A stretch of 64,000 nucleotides of DNA from Henricia sp. BOLD:AAB3569 (GCA_037783545.1 JBBELK010000480.1:1311001-1375000), one strand, 5' to 3'; counted from the first letter of the stretch, positions 12,101-22,275 are shown. Translations and numbers: made by a program. Notes: generated by a model from the sequence alone, not told the origin.

Positions 12101-15100
12101 ATAGTATAGCAGAGAGTAGAGCAGTATGAAAATGACCGTGAGGTGGATGTGAACCCGGTACCAAACAGGTGAGTACGAGAAGGAAATGATGCCGGGGATG
12201 TGAACCCAGGACAAAATGGGATAGTATAACAGAGAGTACAGCAATATAAAAAGGACCGTGATGTGGATGTGAACCTGGTACCAAACGGGTGAGTGCGGGA
12301 AAGAAATGATGCTGGGATGTGAACTCGGTACAAAATGGGATAGTAGAGCAGAGAGTATAGCAATATAAAGAGGACCGCGAGGTGGATGTGAACCTGGTAC
12401 CAAACAGGTGAGTGCAGGAAAGAAATGATGCCGGGATGTGAACCCAGGACAAAACAGGATAGTAGAGCGGAGAGTAGAGCAATATGAAAAGGACCGTGAT
12501 GTGGATGTGAACCTGGTACCAAACAGGTGAGTGCGGGAAAGAAATGATGCCGGGATGTGAACTCGGGACAAAATGGGATAGTAGAGCAGAGAGTATAGCA
12601 ATATAAAAAGGACCGTGAGGTGGATGTGAACCCGGTACCAAACAGGTTAATGTAGGAACGAAATGACCATTTCGTCAACACAAAAACCATGCATGGATTT
12701 TTCAGGTTTTCTGAAGTATTACTGCATCTATGTAGCTGAAATGTCTACAAGGCAGTTTATCAACATTTCTCTTTAGTTATGTAATGCTGCTGTTCCTGTT
12801 TTTAAAAATTTCCAACTGTCTTTAATACTTTTGTTTTCCGCAGGCAAACAGGCACTCCATCTTTAAGAAAGCTTAGTCCAACAGTTAATAAAACTCGTGC
12901 TTCGTCCACACCGTATCTCTTCCAATCGCCTACACTGAGGGCCAGAACAACGGAGCGTGTGAAACCGCAAGAAATTGACACCAAGTACTTGGTGAATATG
13001 AAAAAGAGAACTTTAAAAATCCATTCATTCATTAACATGCACCTTCCCCAAAACCCAAAACAGTTGAATCTGGACAATCATTTGGTGCACGATATAAGAT
13101 GGTGTGACTCCCCCTTTCACTGTTCCCCCATTGTGCGTCAAACATCTAAGGAATTTCCTTTCCGGTTTTAGAGAGTATCGAGGTATACACCAATCCGACC
13201 TGCAAAGTCATGGACCGTGTACATCCGCCATAGCTGGGGGCCATCCAGTGCCATGAACTGTGGGTTTTGTGTTGGTGATAAGCTGTTACATTATGTTGTC
13301 AATTCGAACAATTTTGCGCGTCTATTTGCTTGCGAAGCCTGTGTGTACGCGTACACGTTGTGCGCTGTTCGATTTAACAACAAGACGAAGCACCCATTTC
13401 ATGGCAGTGGATGGCCCCCAGTAATGGTGGACGTGCAGGGAAGCAGTCCTTAGCAACCGGATTCATGTATAGACCAATCCACTAAGGTCTTCTTCCCTGT
13501 ATGTCCGCCATGGGGGCTTCCAGTGCATGTACTTTGTGTTGCTGTTAGCGCTCACGCGACGCGCCCCCTTCGCCTACTCAGTCATACGCGCAACTTATTC
13601 AAAGTAGTTGCGCGTCTTTGTAGGATTGTGTATGCGAAGGGGTCGTGTTGCGTGCAGTGCTTTTCGTTCTAACGGCAACACAAAATGCACAGTAAGTGCA
13701 CTGGAAGCCCCCAGCTATGGAAGGAGACCTTATTTACTGGATTGGTCTATAGGGGAAGTAAGGGGAGTCACTCGGTCTCATATCGTGCAGCATATATCGA
13801 CAATAAAAGCCACTGTTAAGACAACATTGTCCTTATAACAAGGACAATTTCAAGTCCCAATCCTTTGTTCTTCATTGTTTTCATTCCTGATAATACAAGG
13901 TTCCTGTTATAACAGAAAATAGGTTCATCATCCAGACACATCTAAAAATCTCTGAGGTTGTTAAATGACAATCCAGGAGGGTTTTTATGTGTATTGGGAG
14001 TTGTAATATGCACCAATTTCTAGGGAAATTGTTGGGGGAAAGTAGGGAGGAAAACGGGCAGCACTGGGCCTTTTTCCAAATCTCGGGGTTCGTATCCGTC
14101 TCCGGCTCCGTCTCCATTCCGCTATCTTGAAGCTGCATACCAAACTTTGGCTCGGCTTCAGGCTTCATTTTGAGGCTTCGTTTTGGCCTAAATGAGGCTC
14201 CAAAACGAAGTAAACTAAAGAGGTGACTTCGGCCGGCTTCGTGACGTCATGAACTGGAAAATCACGTGACAGCAACAAACACTTTGTGAACGCTTGCAGT
14301 TTGCTAAACTTCGCCGCCAACAAAACCCGTCTGCTAGCGCTTTAAAAAAGCCGGTGAAAAAGAGTGGTAGGCCTACTAGGCCCGACTAGTGTTCCAAATG
14401 GTTTTTGGTTTGGCTTCGCTAAAGTGAAGCCAGAGGCGGTTGGAGCCGAAGCCGCATGAAGCTGGAGCCTGAAGACGGAGTCGAGATTTGGAAAAGGGCC
14501 ATGATGTCATATGGCAGAGGCTCACCCTGTTTGTTTGTTTGTGTTTCTTCCGTCCAGTGTCTTGTTGACGAGAATAAGAATCTTCACCTTGAAATCCGCC
14601 ATCTCCGAGATGAAAACTCCTACTTGATGAAGAGAAGTAATAAGTCCAAGAGAGACGTGGATCTCATTCAGGTAAAATTTTTTATATCTATTACTATTAT
14701 TATTTATTATTGGTTATTATTTATTGTACTTATCTACTTCAAGTTAAATTTACCAAAATATAGACAAATCCGGTAACTGTACATGTATGTCCGCCATAAC
14801 TGGGGGTCATCCAGTGCCATGAACTGTGCGTTTTGTGTTGATGATAAGCTGTTACATTATGTTGTCACTTCAACAAATTGCGCATTTATTTCTAAGCGTG
14901 TGTTCGCGAAGGGGGTGCATTGTGCGCTGTTTAATTTAACAACAACACAGAGCGCCCAGTTCATGGCAGTGGATGGCCCCAGTAATGGCGAACGTGCAGG
15001 AAAGGAGTCCTTGGGTACTGGTTTCCTCTATATTAAAAAAATTGCAAGAAATAAAGAAAAATAAAAGATATATACAAAAAGTGGAGAAGGCAAGGTTGAC

Positions 15101-18100
15101 GAGGAACAAAAGGTCCTAAATCCGAAAGATTATAGTGCAGTAGCACCACACAAAATGTATAGTACGGACATTTTTATTAGCAGTCTTGTAATGACTCGGA
15201 ATTGAGTCTTTCCACGGTAAAGGGGGCATTTTGGCAACACAGACCATATTTTCCAGAAAATACCTTTGTCTAGTCTCAAAATAAAAGAAATAAGTTTCAG
15301 TTGTTCTGAAGAGATAACCAATAGGCCCGAAAATGGTTACAAATAGTGTGACAACATGTCTTTCTAAAAACCCTGTGTACAAATTTTCAATATACACTCG
15401 TAACCGGGACGGACACTTGTGTTACATTTTAGGCCGTCCTGGTTCCGAGCGTACATTGGAAATTTGTACACAGGGTTTTTAGAAAGGCATGTTGTCACAC
15501 TATTTGTAACCTATTTTTTAACTCTTCAGAACAACTGAAACTTATTTCTTTTATTTTCAAACCAGACAAAGGTATTTCCTCGAAAATATGGTCTGTGTTG
15601 CCAAAATGCCCCCTTTACTGTCGAAGGACCCAATTGAGACTCGGGACTCAAGTCCACTTGCGTCCAAATTTTCACAGACTTGACTTGGCTTGGGACTCGA
15701 AGGCAGTTTGACTTGAGTTGAGACTCGAAGGCAATTTGACTTGACTTGGGACTCGAAGGCAGCTTGACTTGACTTGACTTGACTTTGGACTCAAAGGCAG
15801 TTTGACTTCAGTTGAGACTCGAAGGCAATTTGACTTGACTTGGGACTCGAAGGCAGCTTGACTTGACTTGACTTGACTTTGGACTCAAAGGCAGTTTGAC
15901 TTCAGTTGAGACTCGAAGGCAATTTGACTTGACTTGGGACTCGAAGGCAGCTTGACTTCACCTGACTTGTGACTCGAAGGCAGTTTGACTTCAGTTGAGA
16001 CTCCAAGGCAATTTGACTTGACTTGGGACTCGAAGGCAGCTTGACTTCACCTGACTTGTGACTCGAAGGCAGTTTGACTTCAGTTGAGACTCCAAGGCAA
16101 TTTGACTTGACTTGGGACTCGAAGGCAGCTTGACTTCACCTGACTTGTGACTCGAGCGGAGAGAGACTCGTTACAACCCTGTTTTTTAAAGGTTTAATCT
16201 TGTGCTTAATTTTAATTATTTTCAGAAATTCATCGCAACGTGCCAGACTCAGAGAAGTGAGCTTCAGATGAGACTCAAACGCGAACAAGACGAGGTAACA
16301 GAGCTAGAGAGTACCAGAAGTAAATATCATTTCATTCATTAATTCAGTCGTCAAAGTTAAAATAATTGTATCAGCGAAGGTCGTCAAAAGTGTAAATTTA
16401 AAGCACTGAGCAACTGTCTAAAGTCATGGTCGACAGTGGCAATGTTCCCACGCAGCCCGATAGATTGGCACGTGAGGACATGTGTCGCAGTCTGAGTCTG
16501 GGTCTCTCCACAGCAGCATTTATCGTTGTTGGATAAGCCTATCCGATGCATAAACTCTGCATATCTCCCATGGTCAGATCTTAATCGATTAAGTTGAACC
16601 CACTGTGAGCGAGAAAGATCATGTCCAGGGGCCAATTTCATAAAGCAGTTAAGCAAAAGAAATTGCTTAATCAAAAATTTGTTTGCTTCATAAAAATAGG
16701 TTAATAATCAACATTTTACGTCAACTTATGTTTTTTAGCAAGAACAGCAGATATTCTTGTGAAAAACGCAAGTTGACATGCAATTTCGACTATTGACTCA
16801 TTTTTATAAAGCAAACAAATTTTTGATTAAGCAAATTTTTTTGCTTAATTGCTTTATGAAATTGGCCCCTTGGTGGTTTTGTGGTAGGCTGTAGTTACGG
16901 AGCTGGCAGTTGGTGTTAGTACAGCGGTTCTCCCATGTAGACGATGCCCAGGATGTGGGGGAAGCTCCCTGTGCAGCATTACTAAGGTCTCGCATCCTTG
17001 TGGCAAGGCTGACTGCACCAGCCTTCATAAGAGCCACTAAGGCAGTGTGTGCCACTCTGCCTGAAGTGCCTCCCTGAGCTTTTGCACTTCAAGGGCTGTT
17101 TGGAAGAGCATATTGGAAATGTGTACACAGGGTTTTTAGAAAGACATGTCACACTATTTGTAACCCTTTTTGGGCCTAAGTTATCATTTTGTTTCCCTGT
17201 TATTATTTTCAGCATCATAAACTGGTATTGACTATGAACAGGCAAGCTTCTAACTGGATTTCAGACAAAAAGATAATGCGAGGGACAGAGTCAAGGATTA
17301 AAACAGCTAAGGTTAGCATGTGACCTCCAATCGTATTTTCTATCTAGTCTTTCAAATATTCCTTAAAGGCAGTATACATGATTGGTATCTCGAAAATCAG
17401 AAATGTTCACAGATTTACACCTAACTTACACAATATAAACATGATGACTGCAGAAAACTTCCTCTGAAATGGTTTTGTCTGAAGTGCTATAGTCTTTGAG
17501 AAATGAGTGAAACAATTAGTTTTCGTCAAAAATTCAATTCGCCCCAAAACCATTTTGCCCCCAAACCACTTCGCCCGAGTGCCATTTTGCCCCAAATCAC
17601 TTCGTCATAACACTATACATCGCCCAAATGTTACTTCGCACCCAAACCACTTCGTGCACAGGGCGAAATGGTTCAGGGTGAAGTGGTTTTGGGACGAAAT
17701 GACTGCAAACCCTTTTTTGACCGTTTTCTCAAAAGTTAGACGAAGTACGGAGCTGGTTTTTGCTCAGGTTGGTTTTAATCATGGATACCTTCAATCACAC
17801 AGGGAGATAAAACTATAGTCTTAGGTCACAGGCTATTTCAGACTTGTGATTTTATGTTAGACTTGTGATAACCTAGACAATGATTCTAGTTGGAGGTTAA
17901 TTTGAAAAATTTAGTGGGGAAACAAAAATGAGATTTAATTGGAAACATAAATTTGCCAGTAGACCCATTGCACCGGCAGCCATGACAGGGCGCAGGTTTT
18001 CATCTTTAAATGATGTGACAATAGGTGCACAAAGTACGGTGACAATGTGCTTGCCCCCGTCATGGCCGCCCATGCAAAGGGTCTATGAGAAACTGTTTAC

Positions 18101-18281
18101 ATTGGAGAAATATTGCTTCATTTGATAAGGGATTTAACAAAGATTCATTGAAGACATGAATATTCATAGCTAATTTGCTTAACTCCTCCTCCTGCAGATA
18201 AGCTCCAGTAGAAAGTTAAACCTGCACTTGCTGAGGTTGAACGAGGAAAAACCTAGAGACATACCAGTCCATTCGTGGTAA
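6160..18281 (+). CDS. uncharacterised coiled-coil protein, ten exons, about 392 aa
   Basis: Exons: 6160-6201, 7183-7332, 9366-9463, 10333-10559, 11783-11930, 12844-12991, 14558-14671, 16226-16294, 17213-17311 and 18198-18281. Every junction has a GT donor and AG acceptor, and the phases agree (0,0,2,1,2,0,0,0,0), giving one frame from MATNEVEDL to IPVHSW and TAA. Exons 3-5 (about residues 65-220) are charged and heptad-like (for example ELEARLAEKLQEL and AEERLDSLAKETKKA), so probably a long coiled coil. Exon 6 is Ser/Thr/Pro-rich, and exons 7-8 are again helical (DENKNLHLEIRHLRDEN). No signal peptide, membrane segment or catalytic motif is visible. I do not recognise the family; a centrosomal, ciliary or spindle role would be a guess. 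The ends of exons 2 and 6 rest on the best donor in an open frame. The introns are crowded with repeats, one of which copies the end of exon 5. Confidence 0.8.
6345..6600 (+). mobile_element. repeat fragment, 'TTGAGAAGTTGATCA' family
   Basis: GAGAAGT(T/C)GATCAGAA begins the block and TTTTGCACACAAAGTCTGAAG, ending in CCATGATCAACTTCTC, closes it. Related copies lie at 33520-33700, 40955-41125, 55275-55495, about 57100-57190 and 60925-61110. It lies in intron 1 of the coiled-coil gene. Confidence 0.6.
6670..6960 (-). mobile_element. fragment of 'GGTATTTTTTTCG' foldback family
   Basis: Contains GTGCACAAAATGACG-like, CAGAGGGCGC and CAACATTTGCGAC blocks and ends with GTATACGAAAAAAATACC, all shared with the element at 4237-5500. 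Confidence 0.6.
7415..7730. mobile_element. 'TTAAAGGAGCGTG' family copy
   Basis: Shares CTCCAATTTGGATGTGGAAG, TTTACAAAACATCGGTGG and GATCTGGACACGCTC with the element at 38688-38960 in opposite orientation. It lies in intron 2 of the coiled-coil gene. Confidence 0.6.
7733..8578. repeat. 23-bp satellite, about 37 units
   Basis: The unit is AAAATCACAAGTCCAGAGCC followed by GAT or GAC. Units are almost identical but fall into contiguous blocks by junction sequence: 7 with GATAAA, 3 with GATGAA, 5 with GATAAA and about 21 with GACAAA. Because the period of 23 is not a multiple of three, no long frame results. It lies in intron 2 of the coiled-coil gene. There are no unique spacers, so it is not a CRISPR array. 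Confidence 0.97.
8579..9350. other. intron stretch with scattered GGACTTGTG motifs, no gene seen
   Basis: GACTTGTG / CACAAGTC motifs related to the neighbouring satellite recur at about 8650-8740 and 9170-9265. Otherwise I see no coding or RNA feature here. Confidence 0.5.
9515..10115. repeat. 126-bp tandem array, about 4.8 units
   Basis: Units begin near 9528, 9654, 9780, 9906 and 10029, each with CACAACTC(C/T)CTGGGGAGTA, GCAGCC, GGCTACAACCCTTGCAG and TACCCATTTA blocks. Fragments of the unit occur singly at about 56880-56930 and 57500-57535 next to tRNA-like SINE sequence. The array is probably a tandem amplification of a SINE piece. Open frames here read through the repeats and are not genes. 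Confidence 0.9.
10118..10275. mobile_element. fragment related to the element at 36659-37293
   Basis: Shares GATTAGCCTAGCAA, GCATAAACACACTG, CGAGCTCGCATAAATAATGA and GGGCAAGGTATGGAG with the later element. Confidence 0.65.
10699..10957. mobile_element. foldback element, TGGGTCATTCTATAAATT termini
   Basis: The inverted ends are TGGGTCATTCTATAAATTTG and CAAATTTATAGAATGACCCA. The inner arms (CTGTCCCCGTTACA / TGTAACGGGGACAG) also pair. It is intronic in the coiled-coil gene. Confidence 0.85.
11066..11103. repeat. poly-C tract
   Basis: About 38 bases of nearly pure C with occasional T. Length is likely variable between individuals and assemblies. Confidence 0.9.
11122..11398. mobile_element. foldback family with CCATGACAGGGGGCAGG arms
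   Basis: GCGGCCATGACAGGGGGCAG and CCCCCTGTCATGGCCGC occur in inverted orientation, with ATATTTAAATGATGTG inside. Related copies lie at 17950-18095 and 41156-41235, with a weaker one at 1317-1430. Confidence 0.7.
11480..11750. mobile_element. foldback element ending about 30 bp before an exon
   Basis: The ends AGAGCAAGTTCGGGCG and CGCCCGAACTTGCTCT are inverted. Inner arms pair through GGCTTGGTTCCTCTAGTCAG and its complement. The right end stops about 30 bp before the acceptor of exon 5 (11783), so the element defines the edge of that exon's polypyrimidine region. Confidence 0.85.
11882..12656 (+). repeat. 119-bp tandem array copying the 3' end of exon 5 and its splice donor
   Basis: Copies start near 11882 (the real exon), 12001, 12120, 12240, 12359, 12478 and 12597. 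Each holds the exon end (GTGGATGTGAACC, then CCAAACAG) followed by a donor. Six of the seven donors are GTAAGT, GTAACT or GTGAGT; the last is GTTAAT. Minus-strand open frames of 200-250 residues over this array are products of the repetition. Confidence 0.95.
13183..13753. mobile_element. two abutting foldback elements, TATAGACCAATCC termini
   Basis: One element runs from about 13183 to 13485 and the next from about 13470 to 13753. TATAGACCAATCC and its complement form ends, and GGGGGCCATCCAGTGCCATG / CATGGCAGTGGATGGCCCCC pair within the first. A third relative is at 14765-15035. The first begins inside the downstream part of exon 6's open frame, after the chosen donor. Confidence 0.7.
14765..15035. 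mobile_element. foldback element, relative of 13183-13753
   Basis: GGGGGTCATCCAGTGCCATG and CATGGCAGTGGATGGCCCC are inverted arms. The ends have diverged to ATATAGACAAATCC. Confidence 0.65.
15203..15635. mobile_element. foldback MITE, GTCTTTCCACGGTAAAGG termini
   Basis: A nearly complete palindrome. The outer ends carry CCACGGTAAAGGGGGCATTT and AAATGCCCCCTTTACTG. The arms pair through AAATAAGTTTCAGTTGTTCT and CCCTGTGTACAAATTTTC. Full relatives lie at 18555-18962 and 43113-43453, and a fragment at 17095-17210. Confidence 0.85.
15640..16158. repeat. about 90-bp tandem array of GACTTG/GACTCG motifs
   Basis: TTTGACTTCAGTTGAGACTC recurs at about 15801, 15894, 15984 and 16073 (periods 93, 90, 89), with shorter GACTTGACTTGGGACTCGAA subrepeats. 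It lies in intron 7 of the coiled-coil gene and shares the GACTTG motif with the satellite region at 7.7-9.3 kb. Confidence 0.9.
16384..17090 (-). mobile_element. non-LTR retrotransposon 3' fragment, interrupted by a MITE
   Basis: On the minus strand two stretches of one reading frame can be read. The upstream one, at about 16870-17055, ends in RNYSLPQNHQ. The downstream one, at 16384-16627, continues GHDLSRSQWVQLNRLRSDHG and has a CCCGETQTQTATHVL motif like the C-terminal cysteine/histidine region of reverse-transcriptase polyproteins. They are separated by the GGGGCCAATTTC MITE at 16628-16869. A short relative lies at 51730-51850. It is intronic in the coiled-coil gene and inactive. Confidence 0.75.
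16628..16869. mobile_element. GGGGCCAATTTC foldback MITE inserted in a retrotransposon fragment
   Basis: Inverted ends GGGGCCAATTTCATAAAGC and GCTTTATGAAATTGGCCCC, with long pairing arms (GCTTAATCAAAAATTTGTTT). It splits the retrotransposon reading frame, so it is the younger insertion. Confidence 0.88.
17095..17210. mobile_element. half MITE providing the sequence up to an exon acceptor
   Basis: ATATTGGAAATGTGTACACA, GGGTTTTTAGAAAGACATGT and TGGGCCTAAGTTATC match one arm of the 15203-15635 family. The match runs to within about 20-30 bases of the acceptor of exon 9 (17213). Confidence 0.7.
17362..17825. mobile_element. MITE-like element, 'CAGTATACAT' family
   Basis: Begins CAGTATACATGATTGGTATC and shares the ACTTCGCCC-type motif run and CTCAAAAGTTAGACGAAGTA with 1577-2093. 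It lies in intron 9 of the coiled-coil gene. Confidence 0.7.
17950..18095. mobile_element. small CCATGACAGGG foldback copy
   Basis: AGCCATGACAGGGCGCAGG and CCCCCGTCATGGCCGCC are inverted, flanked by GACCCATTGCA and TGCAAAGGGTC. Confidence 0.7.
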
Positions 18282-18554
18282 TATACAGGGTAAGATGTTG
18301 ACCAAAAGAAAAAATATATATATTGTGTTCTATTATATTTTTGTCAAGTAAATTCGGATTTTGTAAAAAAGGATTTATTTCGTATTTAAATATATCTTCA
18401 GTCAAGAAAAACTGAAACAGTTATTAAAACAGTCAAGTTATTTGTGTTTTATTTTATTTTGTTTTTTGGGGGGCAGAGGGGTGTGCGCAGTATTTCTTTT
18501 ACAAACCAGAATCAAGTATGTCAATGTTACTTTTTTTCAGGCTCTTTCTTGCAC

Positions 18555-18962
18555 TCATTTTAGCAACACAGACCATATTTTCATGGAAATACTTTTGTCT
18601 GGTCTCAAAATAAAAGAAATAAGTTTAAGTTGTTCTAAAGAGATAACTTAGGCCCAAAAAGGGTTATAAATAGTGTGACAACATGCCTTTCTAAAAACCC
18701 TGTGTACACATTTCCAATATACGCTCATAACCGGGACGGACACTTGTTACATTTTAGGCTGTTCCGGTTACGAGCGTATATTGGAAATTTGTACACTGGG
18801 TTTTTAGAAAGGCATGTTGTGACACTATTTTTAACCCTTTTGGGCCTAAGTTATCTTTTCAGAACAACTGAAACTTATTTCTTTTATTTTTGAGACCAGA
18901 CAAAGGTATTTTCTGGAAAATATGGTCTGTGTTGACAAAATGCCCACTTTACCGTGGAAAGA
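18555..18962. mobile_element. foldback MITE, relative of 15203-15635
   Basis: A full palindrome centred near 18756 with arms through AACACAGACCATATTTTC and GAAAATATGGTCTGTGTT. It lies just downstream of the coiled-coil gene's stop. Confidence 0.85.
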
Positions 18963-18964
18963 CT

Positions 18965-20005
18965 CAAATGCTAAAATATGAATCCCTATTCTCCAAAACA
19001 GCACCTATCCAAAATTAAATGATAAATCAAGAAGGATGTTTCAATCCTAAAAGGTTAATTGTCTTGGTTATTTTCTTGGTTCATTATGTTGATATGTACA
19101 CATTTTTTTAAAAGTTTATATTTTTGTTCATGTGTATTTCTATGAATTCGGAACTTGAATTCAGTATTAAGCATTGTATTATAATTTCTATTTTTGGACA
19201 AAAAGGAATCCATTATTTTTCCAAACTTCAGCTAATTTTGTGTGCTTTAGTATAAATATGAAGTGATAAACTGAAATACTGAAAAAAAGGGTGAAAAATC
19301 CTCCCACAGAGCATCATCTCTGCAAACCTTTGTTGAAATGTCACATTTGGCCAAAGACCCGTACAGGTATCATTATTTCAGGGTGAGAATTGACCGAAGT
19401 ATTTTCGAGAAGCAATTAAGTAAATGTTTTATAATGTCAAAGTATTTAAAGAACAGATTAAATTAAGATAACCCTGTGTCCGTGCTTAAAATTATGCAAA
19501 ACACCAAATTATTCTCAGTTGGTAATTTTTTTAATTGGCTATTAAGAAAGCTGATTTTATTTTTGTGAGACTGTCGGGGAAAAAAATGTGTTGTCAGGGT
19601 TACTAAAGGTAGACCTTTATCACGGTGCGTCCGTCTTTGTCTCGTTCCCCAAAGTAGGTGTCGGGCACGATCATTGCGTATGCGCGATAGTGCGTGTAAT
19701 CTCCCGTTGTTGTTTTGAGAGAATAACTGTCTGCGCTGCGCGTTTTCTTGATCGGCTGCGCGCATGTCATTGTGATGCACACAATGAACATTTTCAAAAA
19801 GGAGCCAAATTATTTTTTCTGCAAGCCTCGATTTGGTTACGTTCATTTTAATAGGGGAAAAGGGAAGATGGCCGCACCGTGATGGTCTATTGCTTTTTAA
19901 TATCTGACTTTAGAAATATATAAAAGCAGTAGTATAAAAATAAAGAAATGGAGACACTGCCTAAAAGAGGACATCATTTCACTAGAAATAACATCATTAA
20001 TGTGT
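18965..20005. other. AT-rich intergenic stretch, no gene recognised
   Basis: Only short unsupported open frames on both strands, and no repeat that I can link to others in the window. Confidence 0.5.
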
Positions 20006-20007
20006 GG

Positions 20008-20540
20008 GGTACCGTGGCCGAGTGGTTTGGGTCACTGGCTCGCAATACTCGCGTAAAAACTTGGGGTTGGGGTACCCGGCTGAGCAGGGGCAGATCCAGG
20101 AATTTTTCCAGGAGGGGGTTTTGCCACCAGGGAGGGGTTTTTTCCCGTCAGATTTTTATGTCCGCTTGTTTCGGACAGGCGGACACAAAAAAAATGCATT
20201 ACATTATATTTTTTGGTGTCTGAGCAGGGAAGGGGTTTTGACCCCCAAAACCCCCCTTCTGGATCCGCGCCTGCTGATGTACCTGTGCCCTTGAGCAAGG
20301 CACTTAAACACACTTGCTCCATCCTTCGGAAGGGATGTAAAGCCGTTGGTCCAGTGTGTTAGGTAACGCACTTTAAAGATCCCAGAGCATTCTTCCATGA
20401 AGAGCAAGGGGATTCCCCGGTGTCTCTGGCCGTTTCTAATTCATCGTCGTCTCCTCATGGGTTTCCTCACGCTTGCAAGCGACAGTGCAATGGGGACTTT
20501 TGAGAAAGCCTTGGCTGCAGTACCAGAAAGAAGTAGTAAT
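20008..20540 (+). mobile_element. tRNA-derived SINE carrying a hAT-like MITE
   Basis: The head GTGGCCGAGTGGTTTGGGTC is an A-box typical of Leu/Ser-type tRNA. The body CTGTGCCCTTGAGCAAGGCA, AGATCCCAGAGCA and GGGGATTCCCCGGTGTCTCT matches the SINEs at 44310-44606 and 60510-60800 (both reversed), and the tail matches 48690-48790. A 190-bp insertion (20085-20273) splits it. Confidence 0.85.
20085..20273. mobile_element. MITE with CAGGGGCNGATCC ends inside the SINE
   Basis: The inverted ends are CAGGGGCAGATCCAGGA and the complementary TTCTGGATCCGCGCCTG, of the kind known for hAT-type MITEs. The flanking SINE sequence continues on both sides. I could not identify an exact target-site duplication. 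Confidence 0.75.
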
Positions 20541-21860
20541 AATAGAAGCAGGAAGGATATCAAGAGACAGAAGGGTGTGGTAGGATGTCATGAAACAAAT
20601 GAAAGGCAGAGGGAGTTACCACCTGTGCCGACGCCTAAAGTCAAGTATAAGTCAAGTGTAAAAATGTACAATTGTACAGTAAAATAAATTTTGCACAGCC
20701 ATAATTGAGCAGCCACGCAAACAAAAAACCAGAAAGAATTCTTGGGTCTTGAAACAGTTTTTTGCTTTATTAACAGAAGTAATGTATTTAATTTGTAGTT
20801 AAGTTTCATGTTATAAAGTATAATAACACAAAGTTTGTTTTGAAGTTTATTAAAGAAACCAAAAAGTATTCCACAATTTGCTTGCAGTTGAATAAAGATT
20901 TATATAGACCAAAACTGCGACATTTTGTTTTCAATAATGTGGCCATAAATGACCAAGTTTATCAAATAAATCTGAATTATGAAGTACATGCTGTCTATTT
21001 TTTGCACATTTTTTCTTTATAAGATTGTCTATACTTGCTATTGTAAAAATATGCATTTTTTTTTTTCTTTCTTTATACTTATACTTTTCAGACTATTATT
21101 TTTGTCCAAAAAAAAGTTTTTTTCTGTACAATAGGAGGTATTGCTGGGTACTGCCTATTAAAAGGTTTTAACCAAATCGCACATTCAGTGTTTCTTTTCT
21201 ATTCTTTTCAAAGCTTACAGGGTATAAATACCGTACATTCTTCCTATATTACATGACAATGCCACAAACTAATTCTTTTAGGAAACATGATTTTAGCGAT
21301 GAGAAAATATCAAGGTTTTCTTTGAAAACACTCGGGCTTTTTATGTCAAGCTCCATATACTTTGTGCATGGAGTCTCAACTGGAAAATGTGTATGGTAGT
21401 TTTTCCAAAATTGTGTTTTGTGGATTAGATCACTTCCTCCATGATTAGATTATGGCCATAAACACTCCCGCCCCTCGGCTGTTATCTTATGCCACGCCCA
21501 CACCCTAACACGTACACGGCGACGATAGAGGGCGCTATTATGCGATGATGTGTTAATTTTTGAGACGAACGAGACGAACAACCATCATTTGTTGAGAACG
21601 TTTGCAGTAAAAAAGAACGATTTCAGCCCACGACATGTAACTTCAAATTACTACAAAGCGTACATAATACACTCGTCCGTGATTGTAGTATAACTGTAAA
21701 ATGGCGTATATATCAGATGGTGAGTTATGTAACTTTTTATTTTGTGAAAAATCATCGAAAGACAAGTCGGACGCGGACGACATGTAGCCAGTTTTTAGCC
21801 CAGTTCCAAACCGGGTTTCATATCGTCGTTGATTGCGATCTCGAGGAGACTGTTTAGAAA
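20541..21860. other. AT-rich intergenic stretch, no gene recognised
   Basis: High AT, homopolymer runs and only short open frames. Confidence 0.5.
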
Positions 21861-21864
21861 AAAA

Positions 21865-22020
21865 GGTATTTTGTTCGTATACATTGAACAAAGATTTTAA
21901 GGAAATTACCTCCTTGAATCAACACATAATGTAATTTTAAGATATAGCCTAGGCCTAGCTAAGATAATCTCAGCTCTTTTTTTATCATTTTTCATTGGGA
22001 TGTGGTCTTTTCACGTGTAG
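21865..22020 (-). mobile_element. fragment of 'GGTATTTTTTTCG' foldback family
   Basis: GTATACATTGAACAAAG, AATCTCAGCTCTTTT and CACATCCCAATG-complement blocks follow the same order as in 34480-34560 reversed, including the AGGCCTAG junction. Confidence 0.65.
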
Positions 22021-22039
22021 AGCTGAGAGAAGTTATGAA

Positions 22040-22275
22040 CATCAGGGTTCTCCCCACGTACAAATGTGCGTATCGGCCCGATACGCTGAAATTCCGGCCC
22101 GATACGCAGGGAAAATTGCCGATCAAAAAATTCAGCTCCCGATACGCACAACAAAAAATCAAAAATATCACACATGGTGCTGCTAAAGAATACAATAAAA
22201 TTACCCGGTCATGCTAAATAGCGTCAACAAGCGTCAACAAGCGTCAACACACACAGCTAGCGTCAACAAAGCGTC
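22040..22275. mobile_element. element with GCGTCAACAA 10-bp repeats
   Basis: CCCGATACGC motifs recur three times at 22070-22150. At 22213-22275 the 10-bp unit GCGTCAACAA occurs about five times. The flank GGTCATGCTAAATAGCGTC matches the complement of the flank at 32957 (GACGCTAATTAGCACGACC), so both loci belong to one family. Confidence 0.65.

Noticed and set aside
11889..12690. Three overlapping minus-strand open frames of 205-250 codons
   Set aside because: They read the antisense of the 119-bp array in three frames. The repeated tyrosine/phenylalanine/serine pattern simply follows the repeat, and there is no independent coding evidence.
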